Positions 43,717 through 50,155 of a stretch of DNA of 64,000 nucleotides are shown in pieces. The stretch lies in the NCBI GenBank assembly GCA_046296295.1, contig JBKBLG010000002.1, positions 1-64,000 on the forward strand, in the 5' to 3' direction. Numbering within the stretch: the first letter of the stretch is position 1; every line of letters begins with the position of its first letter. The position numbers were made by a program, and so were the translations under genes. The DNA is from UBA10646 sp046296295. GTDB lineage: Bacteria > Bacteroidota > Bacteroidia > Chitinophagales > Chitinophagaceae. Below the pieces are notes generated by a model. That model saw nothing but the letters and a program-made list of their open reading frames with translations, was not told where the DNA came from and did not search any database.

Positions 43717-44094
43717 TTAAAATGGCAAATCTTCGCCATCGGCTGCTTCAAAATTCGAGAAGGTTTCGGTTGGCATTTCGTTAGCAGGTGTTATGCCACC
43801 AAGTTTTACAGCTTCAAGACGCCATGCATCGAGGTTGGTTATGTAATTATCAACGCCATTTTTATTCCATTTGCTGCCTTTAATGTTGAAAAACACTTTA
43901 ACATCGTCGCCAACATTGACTTTATCGGGTAAAGCAGTTTTATCTTGTACACATTGAAATTTAATGTAGTTGGTAATTGTACGACCGTTAATATCATCGG
44001 ATTTTTCAATAACGAATTCACGTGTTTTAAAGGTGGCACTACGTTGTACTTCTTCGTACTTGGCAATTAATTTGCCGGTAATTTCAAACGACAT
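43717..44094 (-). CDS. DUF3127 family protein (OB-fold, SSB-like)
   Basis: 125 aa from ATG 44094, where the family begins (MSFEITGKLIAKYEEVQRSATFKTREFVIE); the upstream extension to 44205 would run into the divergent gene. The fold pattern, five to six beta strands with FKTREFVIE, NYIKFQCVQDK and VKVFFNIKGSKW, and an acidic hydrophobic tail ending DGEDLPF, strongly recalls single-stranded DNA-binding proteins, whose C-terminal DDDLPF tip recruits partners. DNA binding is inferred from that resemblance only. Small, monocistronic, with its own terminator. Confidence 0.88.
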   Translation of the reverse strand: MSFEITGKLIAKYEEVQRSATFKTREFVIEKSDDINGRTITNYIKFQCVQDKTALPDKVNVGDDVKVFFNIKGSKWNKNGVDNYITNLDAWRLEAVKLGGITPANEMPTETFSNFEAADGEDLPF

Positions 44095-44199
44095 GTAAGC
44101 TGGTTTTATGGCTCGAAAGTAAATCTTTCTTGTTTCTCTAAAATTCTTGATGGTTATCTGTACAAATATGTAATTTGTATCCCCATCTTTTTTTAGACC

Positions 44200-44943
44200 A
44201 TGCATTACATTTTTAGACGAACATTAGTAGCCCTCGCAACCATTACTGTATTTACTGCTTGTGGTGGACAAAAACAAACCGTTACTGTAGCCTACAACGA
44301 TTACAGAGTAACCAAAAATGTACAACCCGATTCGGCAATGCTGAAGCTATTAGCACCTTACAGCGATAGCATCAACAAAACCATGAATCAGGTTATTGGT
44401 TTCGCAACCAATACATTACAAAAAAAACAACCTGAAAGTAACCTTGGTAATCTTATGGCCGATGCCATGAAACACACAGCCAAAGAAGTGTATAAGGTGA
44501 ATGTGGTAGCCGCCTTCGTGAATTACGGAGGTATAAGAACCTATATTCCTAAAGGAGAAGTTACTATCGGAAAAGTATACGAGTTAATGCCTTTCGATAA
44601 CCTTATAGTTGTACAACAAGTAAAAGGCGATGTATTACAAGCATTTTTAAACCATATTGCAGCCCGTGGTGGTTGGCCCATCAGCGGTATTCAAATGAAA
44701 ATTGTTGATAAAAAAGCAACAGATATTCTGGTAGATGGCAAACCACTCGACATAAACGAAAGTTACTATATCGCCAATAGCGATTATGTTGCCAATGGTG
44801 GCGACGATTGTGATATGCTCCGTAACATACCACAAATGAATAATGGTTATCTGTTTAGAGATGCCCTCATCAACTACTTTAAAGTACTCACACGTATGGG
44901 CAAACCCATCGACAGTAAAATTGAAAATAGAATTACCTTATAG
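44200..44943 (+). CDS. Lipoprotein with 5'-nucleotidase C-terminal (substrate-binding) domain
   Basis: 247 aa. Lipoprotein signal (lipobox VFTACGG, about 16-22), then a 5'-nucleotidase C-terminal domain: ESNLGNLMADAMKH (about 83-96), VAAFVNYGGIRTYIPKGEVT (about 105-124) with the NxGGIR nucleotide-binding signature, YELMPFDNLIVV, and SDYVANGGDDC (about 193-203). It is the C-terminal half of an UshA-type enzyme. The metallophosphatase half is the next gene, 14 bp downstream, so the order is reversed relative to the single-chain enzyme. Together they probably hydrolyse extracytoplasmic nucleotides for nucleoside and phosphate salvage. Confidence 0.9.
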   Translation: MHYIFRRTLVALATITVFTACGGQKQTVTVAYNDYRVTKNVQPDSAMLKLLAPYSDSINKTMNQVIGFATNTLQKKQPESNLGNLMADAMKHTAKEVYKVNVVAAFVNYGGIRTYIPKGEVTIGKVYELMPFDNLIVVQQVKGDVLQAFLNHIAARGGWPISGIQMKIVDKKATDILVDGKPLDINESYYIANSDYVANGGDDCDMLRNIPQMNNGYLFRDALINYFKVLTRMGKPIDSKIENRITL

Positions 44944-44957
44944 TTAAGCCACACTAC

Positions 44958-45887
44958 ATGAACAGAAGAAAATTTGTAAAAAACAGTTTATATGCTAGCG
45001 GTGCACTCGCTACAGCATCCCTTATTTCAGGTAGTGCTAATGCTACACCTTACGGTAAAAAAATTACCATTTTACACACTAACGATGTACATAGCCGCTT
45101 AGAACCTTTTGCTAACGATGGTAGCAGAAACGCCGGGCTGGGAGGTGTAGCATCAAGAGCTAGCATTATTAACAATATTAGAAAAGAAGGAGGCGAAGTA
45201 TTGCTGTTAGATGCAGGAGATATCTTTCAAGGTACACCCTACTTTAACTTATACAAAGGCGAGCCTGAAATAAAAGCCATGACTGCAATGGGCTACGATG
45301 CAGCAACCATGGGCAACCACGATTTTGATGCAGGACTCGACAATTTTGCTACACAACTACAACATGCAAACTTCTCAATCATTAACTGTAACTATAACTT
45401 TAATGGTACCCCCATGGAAGGCAAGGCTGTACCATATAAAATATTTAATAAAGGCGGCTTAAAAGTGGGTATACTTGGTGTAGGTATAGAATTAAAAGGC
45501 CTTGTACCCGATAACCTCTACGGTAACACCGTATACATGGAGCCCATCCAAAGCGCCAACAATACTGCTGCGCAACTTAGAAAAGAAGGGTGTGATTTAA
45601 TCATCTGCCTAAGCCACCTAGGAGATAAATACAACGATGATAAAGTAAGCGACGAAATTTTAGCCAAAGAAACATTTGATATAGATCTAATTATAGGCGG
45701 CCACACACACCGATTTTTTGAACAACCTCGCAAATACAAAAACCGACGCGGCAGCGATGTATTCGTGAATCAGGTAGGTTGGGGAGGCATTCAATTAGGC
45801 CGTTTAGATTATGAATTTTCTGGTAGTGGAAGAAAAAATTTGACAGAAGCAAGAACTGTTGTTATAAGCAAAAAATCAAGTGAATAA
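44958..45887 (+). CDS. Metallophosphatase half of a split 5'-nucleotidase, Tat-exported
   Basis: 309 aa. Twin-arginine signal (MNRRKFVKNSLYASGALATAS) fitting export of a folded, metal-loaded protein. Calcineurin-type metal motifs: ILHTNDVHSRLEP (about 34-46, D-x-H), LLDAGDIFQGTP (about 84-95), MGNHDFDAG (about 115-123, GNHD), and IGGHTHRFFEQP (about 250-261, GGHTH). Forms a working UshA-like nucleotidase with the preceding lipoprotein. The short 5' region carries a degenerate repeat (45048-45061, two mismatches) encoding PYGKK. Confidence 0.92.
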   Translation: MNRRKFVKNSLYASGALATASLISGSANATPYGKKITILHTNDVHSRLEPFANDGSRNAGLGGVASRASIINNIRKEGGEVLLLDAGDIFQGTPYFNLYKGEPEIKAMTAMGYDAATMGNHDFDAGLDNFATQLQHANFSIINCNYNFNGTPMEGKAVPYKIFNKGGLKVGILGVGIELKGLVPDNLYGNTVYMEPIQSANNTAAQLRKEGCDLIICLSHLGDKYNDDKVSDEILAKETFDIDLIIGGHTHRFFEQPRKYKNRRGSDVFVNQVGWGGIQLGRLDYEFSGSGRKNLTEARTVVISKKSSE

Positions 45888-45942
45888 AAATTTTTTTTTC
45901 AACAGTTAGTGTTTCATATTCGCACTCTTGCTAGAGAAATTT

Positions 45943-45951
45943 TTATCCACA
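45943..45951 (+). promoter_or_regulatory. DnaA box upstream of dnaA
   Basis: Perfect TTATCCACA, 75 bp before the dnaA ATG; fits autoregulation of dnaA. I see only this single perfect box in the 138-bp gap, too few for an origin. Confidence 0.65.
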
Positions 45952-46025
45952 AAATGGAATAACTTTTTTTAGCGCATTTTTCGAAAAACCACTTTTATCA
46001 CACCTGATTTAGTTTGACATATAGT

Positions 46026-47453
46026 ATGACGAAAACAGCCGAATCTGTATGGAGCAACTGTCTGAAAATCATTAAGGATATTGTGGAATGGCAGCACTAC
46101 AAAACGTGGTTCGAGCCAATCCGCCCTGTTGATTTGAAGGATAGTGTGCTAATGATTCAAGTGCCAAGTCAGTTCTTCTTCGAATATCTCGAAGAACACT
46201 ATGTGAACTTACTTGCCAAAACGTTAAAGCGTGAACTTGGCAAAGATGCTAGGCTAGAATACCGCATCATGGTAGATAGTGGTGGCAATGGCAGAGGCAG
46301 TATGGATGTACCTGCCAGCGGCCACCGTGTACCCACTAATAATGAAATGGATTTTCCTTTGGTTATTAATAACCCCGTTAAAAATCCATTCGTTATTCCT
46401 GGGCTTAAAAAAATGCAAATTGATCCGCAGTTAAACCCTAAATATACTTTTGACGCATTTATTGAGGGCGACTGTAACCGTGTTGCACGCCGTGCAGGAA
46501 AAACTGTTGCAGAAAAACCTGGCGCCAATAGCTTTAACCCGCTTGTAATTTATGGTGGCACCGGTTTTGGTAAAACACACTTAGCACAAGCCATTGGTAA
46601 CGAAGTAAAACGCTTACACCAAAACAAGGTGGTACTTTACGTAAGTAGCGAAAAATTCATTAACCAATTTCAAGATCATAGCCGTAACAACGCTATCAAC
46701 GACTTTATACACTTCTATCAAATGATAGATGTGCTCATTATCGATGATGTACAATTCTTTGCACGAGCCGAAAAAAGTCAAGATGCTTTCTTCGCCATTT
46801 TTAACCACTTACATCAAAGTGGCAAGCAGCTTGTTTTAACAAGCGATAAAGCACCGAAAGATTTAGATAGCATGCAAGAACGCTTGCTCAGCCGCTTCCG
46901 TTGGGGCTTAAGTGCCGATGTGCAATTACCCGATTACGAAACACGCATTGAAATTCTAGAACATAAAATGAAAAACGATGGTCTAGAAATGCCTAAAGAA
47001 GTAGTGAAGTACGTTGCCTACAATATCAATACTAATATTCGTGAGTTAGAAGGTGCATTAATTAGTTTGCTAGCACAAAGTAGCCTTAATAAACGTGAGA
47101 TTGATTTAGAGCTGGCTAAAAAAGTACTACGCAACTTTGTTAAAACCAGCAATAAAGAAATTACCATTGATGCTATCCAAAAAATGGTTTGTGAATACTT
47201 TAATGTGCCTTACGATAAGTTGCTGGCACAAACACGTAAGCGTGAAATTGTACAAGCACGCCAAATAACCATGTACTTAGCAAAAGCATTCACTAAGAAT
47301 AGCTTAAAAACAATAGGTGAGCATTTTGGCGGCCGCGACCACACCACCGTTATTCACAGTTGCCAAACTGTTAAAGATTTAATGGATACAGATACCATTT
47401 TCCGTGAGAATGTGATGGAGCTCACACAAAAAGTACAGCTCGCGAGTATGTAA
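46026..47453 (+). CDS. dnaA: Chromosomal replication initiator DnaA
   Basis: 475 aa from ATG 46026 (a TTG at 46014 is in frame but less likely). Domain I (about 1-85, WQHYKTWFEPIRPV), linker, AAA+ domain III with Walker A GGTGFGKTHL (about 176-185), Walker B LIIDDVQFF (about 236-244), sensor motifs TSDKAPKDL and RLLSRFRWGL (arginine finger region), and DNA-binding domain IV with the signature GGRDHTTVIHSC (about 434-445). Opens the origin and also acts as transcription factor; DnaA boxes occur upstream of dnaA and nrdJ in this window. Neighbours are ushA-like genes and scpA rather than dnaN. Confidence 0.98.
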   Translation: MTKTAESVWSNCLKIIKDIVEWQHYKTWFEPIRPVDLKDSVLMIQVPSQFFFEYLEEHYVNLLAKTLKRELGKDARLEYRIMVDSGGNGRGSMDVPASGHRVPTNNEMDFPLVINNPVKNPFVIPGLKKMQIDPQLNPKYTFDAFIEGDCNRVARRAGKTVAEKPGANSFNPLVIYGGTGFGKTHLAQAIGNEVKRLHQNKVVLYVSSEKFINQFQDHSRNNAINDFIHFYQMIDVLIIDDVQFFARAEKSQDAFFAIFNHLHQSGKQLVLTSDKAPKDLDSMQERLLSRFRWGLSADVQLPDYETRIEILEHKMKNDGLEMPKEVVKYVAYNINTNIRELEGALISLLAQSSLNKREIDLELAKKVLRNFVKTSNKEITIDAIQKMVCEYFNVPYDKLLAQTRKREIVQARQITMYLAKAFTKNSLKTIGEHFGGRDHTTVIHSCQTVKDLMDTDTIFRENVMELTQKVQLASM

Positions 47454-47476
47454 CCAAAATAACTACTGAAACTATT

Positions 47477-47509
47477 AGCCCCGTATTACTTTTAAAGTAA
47501 TATGGGGCT
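47477..47509. terminator. dnaA terminator
   Basis: AGCCCC-G-TATTACTTT pairs with AAAGTAATA-T-GGGGCT (one G-T pair). Confidence 0.82.
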
Positions 47510-47538
47510 TTCAACTTTTAGTACCATGTGCTGCTTTT

Positions 47539-47616
47539 GTTCGGGCTGTTATGGGCTTCGGTACAGGGTACCGGCTCCCGTTGGTCGCCGCCCATCACAT
47601 CCCGCAGCCCCTGAAC
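47539..47616. other. GC-rich, highly folded intergenic element (REP-like or small RNA)
   Basis: Three nested stems: GTTC..GGGCTG (47539-47548) with CAGCCCCTGAAC (47605-47616); ATGGGC (47551-47556) with GCCCAT (47590-47595); CGGTAC (47559-47564) with GTACCG (47568-47573) over a 3-nt loop. Much richer in G+C than its surroundings and non-coding. It does not match SRP RNA, tmRNA or 6S RNA features. A REP/REPIN-like element mobilised by an IS200-type RAYT transposase is my best guess. Confidence 0.55.
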
Positions 47617-47636
47617 TGTGTTACCATGGGCGGCTA

Positions 47637-47650
47637 TATTTACCGTAAGG
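47637..47650 (+). repeat. Dispersed repeat, one mismatch (TATTTACCGTAAGG)
   Basis: Directly abuts the scpA stop codon, after the folded element; next base T. Confidence 0.83.
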
Positions 47651-48595
47651 TTACAGTTCAGGAGTTATGGCAGTATCGTCTGGTGCATTTTCGTTGTTAG
47701 ATCCATTATTTGCTAATTCAGGGAATTGCAAGGCAGTATCTTGTTGATATAAATTTTGTGGCGGTGCTGCTGCCTCGGCTTCCGTAAGATTAAGCTCTTC
47801 GGCTCGGTTGTCGTTCCATTCTACAATAAAATTATTCTTACCCTCACCTACTAGAATAGTCATGTAACGCTGTTGTGCTAACTCTAATAAACTTAAAAAC
47901 AAAAAGATAGCATGAATACGATCTTCGCACACTTCAAATATTTTTTCGAAACTAACGGTGCGGCCGTTGCGAATAGTGGTGAGTACATGCTCACGGCTAC
48001 CCTCCATGGTATAGTTGTAGCGTATAACTGTGTGTACAGGCTTATGGTTACGTTCATGCAGGCGTTGCATTACCCGCTCAAAAGTTTTCATAAGCTTGAA
48101 CAAGGTAACGCTTTGTATTTCGGTACCCTCGGCAGCATCTTCACCAATACCGTTTAGTTCTTGTATTAGGTTACCACGCTTCACCATAAGCATACGGGTA
48201 GCTTCAAGCTCGGCCATTTGAAGGCTAGCTTCTTTAAAACGCTTGTATTCTAAAATTTTATCTACCAACTCTTGCCGCGGATCTATTTCATTGCCTTGTG
48301 CATCTACCTCTTTTCGAGGCAGTAACATTTTAGCCTTAATACGCATTAAGGTTGAAATAAAGAGAATGAACTCACTGCTTAATTCTATGTTCAGCTTCTC
48401 TTGTTGGTGTATATAGGTTAGAAAATCATTGGTAATTCGCGTGATGGGAATATTGTAAATATCTAGCTCATCGCGTTCTATAAAAAACAACAACAAATCA
48501 AAGGGGCCTTCGAATTGCGGTAACTTAATTTGATAATTCTCTTGTGTTGCCACGCCAGTTGTATTTAGCGTAGGTGTGTAACCTACTTTGTTCAA
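47651..48595 (-). CDS. scpA: Segregation and condensation protein A (condensin kleisin subunit)
   Basis: 314 aa from a TTG at 48595 (a TAG lies three codons upstream); a GTG at 48553 is the more compact alternative, as the family normally begins close to YQIKLPQFEGPFDLLLF. ScpA bridges the Smc heads with ScpB. Signature FEGPFDLLLFFIERDELDIYNIPI (split about 28-52), LMRIKAKMLLPR (about 86-97), C-terminal winged helix with FLSLLELAQQRYMTI (about 230-245). The last 45 residues are acidic, Asn-rich and non-conserved. scpB is not in the window. Confidence 0.94.
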   Translation of the reverse strand: MNKVGYTPTLNTTGVATQENYQIKLPQFEGPFDLLLFFIERDELDIYNIPITRITNDFLTYIHQQEKLNIELSSEFILFISTLMRIKAKMLLPRKEVDAQGNEIDPRQELVDKILEYKRFKEASLQMAELEATRMLMVKRGNLIQELNGIGEDAAEGTEIQSVTLFKLMKTFERVMQRLHERNHKPVHTVIRYNYTMEGSREHVLTTIRNGRTVSFEKIFEVCEDRIHAIFLFLSLLELAQQRYMTILVGEGKNNFIVEWNDNRAEELNLTEAEAAAPPQNLYQQDTALQFPELANNGSNNENAPDDTAITPEL

Positions 48596-48655
48596 AACAA
48601 AATCCCGCTATTCAACGGGATTGCAAGATTACATACTGTTACATGGAAGAAAGAA

Positions 48656-49051
48656 TTATTTTTTCAACGCATCACGTATTTCCATTAATAATTTATCTGT
48701 GCTGCTAGGTTCTGTTGGTGGCGGTGGTGCTGCCGCAGCTGCAGCTTCATCTTGCTTACGTTTAATAGCATTCATACCTTTTATAATAGAAAACAAAATG
48801 AAAGCAACAATAATAAAGTTAATAACAGCAGAAATAAACAGCCCGTATTTTACGCCACCAAAGGCCGATAAATCTTGTAATTGGGTAAGATGTGCCGCAT
48901 CTAAGGCGGGCTTTAGCAATAAAGGTGTAATTACATCTTCAATTAGGGAACTTACAATTTTGCCAAAAGCACCACCGATGATAACACCCACAGCCAGATC
49001 TACTACATTGCCTTTGAGTGCAAATTCTTTAAATTCTTTAATAAAGCCCAT
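48656..49051 (-). CDS. mscL: Large-conductance mechanosensitive channel
   Basis: 131 aa from ATG 49051; a much longer open frame continues upstream but lacks similarity. N-terminal amphipathic helix and TM1 GFIKEFKEFALKGNVVDLAVGVIIGGAFGKIV (split about 2-33) are the family hallmark, TM2 at about 67-90, then a cytoplasmic helix. The linker has an Ala5-6/Pro4 low-complexity stretch (about 100-112) before the C-terminal helix STDKLLMEIRDALKK. Releases solutes on hypo-osmotic shock. Confidence 0.96.
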   Translation of the reverse strand: MGFIKEFKEFALKGNVVDLAVGVIIGGAFGKIVSSLIEDVITPLLLKPALDAAHLTQLQDLSAFGGVKYGLFISAVINFIIVAFILFSIIKGMNAIKRKQDEAAAAAAPPPPTEPSSTDKLLMEIRDALKK

Positions 49052-49172
49052 AACAGTTTTGATTTGATGGTTTGTACAATTATTGCTACAAATTAAACAG
49101 TTCCGTTTAACAAACCTTGTTTTGCCTAAAAAAAATGAGCTAAGCCATACTAGTGTGCATCTTTGCCGGACA

Positions 49173-50057
49173 ATGGATACAAGCAAGCAAAATAGCGCCA
49201 GCAAGTGGTTGATGTTCGCACTTTTAGCACTTATCTGGGGAAGTTCATTTATACTTATGTTAGCGGGCATGAAAACCCTGTCGCCGTACGAAGTGGCTAG
49301 TATACGTATTGCAAGTGCAGGCTTAGTATTATTCCCTTTTGCTACCGCAGCTATCAAAACCATACCTAAACAACAGCGCTTGTTAGTGGTATTATCGGGT
49401 ATTTTAGGCAGCTTTATACCTGCTTTTCTTTTCTGCATTGCAGAAACACGTATCGATAGTTCTTTAGCCGGAATTTTAAACGCTTTAACGCCATTATTTA
49501 CCATTATTATTGGCGTTAGTTTTTTCAAAATGCAAGCATCGGCAGCCAAATGGATTGGTATATTCATTGGATTTGTAGGCCTCGTGCTGCTACCCTTTGC
49601 AGCAGCCAAAGGCATCAACTTCACCGAGGTGCAATATGGCTTATTGGTATTGTTAGCAACAGTTTGTTATGCCCTTAACGTGAATATGGTAAGCAAGTTT
49701 TTGAAAGGTATCAGCCCCCTTCATATTGCTTCGCTTGCTTTTGCGAGCTTATTACCATTTTGCTTAATTGTATTAAGCTACCTTGGTTTTTGGCATAAGC
49801 TTGCCATGAGTAATACAAATCAGTGGTATAGCATTGGTGCCAGTGCGGTATTAGGAATTTTTGGTACGGCTATTGCCTCCATTATTTTTTATCGGTTAGT
49901 GAAGCTAGCAGGATCCATTTTTGCATCGTTGGTAACTTACGGTATACCGTTTGTTGCAGTTGCTTGGGGACTTGCTTTTGACGAAGCTATTACTCTGCTA
50001 CAAATCGGCTGCCTTTGTATTATTTTAGGTGGCGTGTACTTGGTTAATAAGAAATAA
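49173..50057 (+). CDS. EamA/DMT family transporter
   Basis: 294 aa from ATG 49173; the longer frame from 49083 would overlap the mscL promoter. Ten membrane segments made of two EamA repeats (about 12-140 and 152-290). LALIWGSSFILMLAGMKTLSP and the AGILNALTPLFTIIIGVSFF stretch in repeat 1, LVTYGIPFVAVAWGLAFDEA in repeat 2 are typical. Drug/metabolite exporter or amino-acid exporter by family; substrate unknown. Terminated by a good hairpin. Confidence 0.9.
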   Translation: MDTSKQNSASKWLMFALLALIWGSSFILMLAGMKTLSPYEVASIRIASAGLVLFPFATAAIKTIPKQQRLLVVLSGILGSFIPAFLFCIAETRIDSSLAGILNALTPLFTIIIGVSFFKMQASAAKWIGIFIGFVGLVLLPFAAAKGINFTEVQYGLLVLLATVCYALNVNMVSKFLKGISPLHIASLAFASLLPFCLIVLSYLGFWHKLAMSNTNQWYSIGASAVLGIFGTAIASIIFYRLVKLAGSIFASLVTYGIPFVAVAWGLAFDEAITLLQIGCLCIILGGVYLVNKK

Positions 50058-50059
50058 AA

Positions 50060-50090
50060 AACGCAGTGTTGTTATGCATTACACTGCGTT
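50060..50090 (+). terminator. Terminator of the EamA gene
   Basis: AACGCAGTGT (50060-50069) pairs with ACACTGCGTT (50081-50090). Confidence 0.82.
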
Positions 50091-50104
50091 CCAGATAGTT
50101 ACCA

Positions 50105-50145
50105 CATTTACCGTAAGGTACCTATTACAAGCCTTACGGCAAATG
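50105..50145. repeat. Inverted pair of dispersed repeats (exact plus G variant)
   Basis: CATTTACCGTAAGG at 50105-50118 followed by TACC, and CCTTACGGCAAATG at 50132-50145 preceded by G: each retains its own RCC/GGY pairing (A with T, G with C). Between convergent genes. Confidence 0.9.
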
Positions 50146-50155
50146 TTAACTCATT

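Noticed and set aside
45888..46025. Origin of replication upstream of dnaA
   Set aside because: Only one perfect DnaA box and 138 bp of space; insufficient for an origin call.
47539..47616. Signal recognition particle RNA, tmRNA or 6S RNA
   Set aside because: Lacks the SRP GGAA/AGCA loop features, any tag reading frame or tRNA-like ends, and is too short for 6S RNA.
48656..49624. 322-aa reading of mscL
   Set aside because: The first 190 residues are antisense to the EamA transporter gene; MscL homology begins at the internal ATG 49051.
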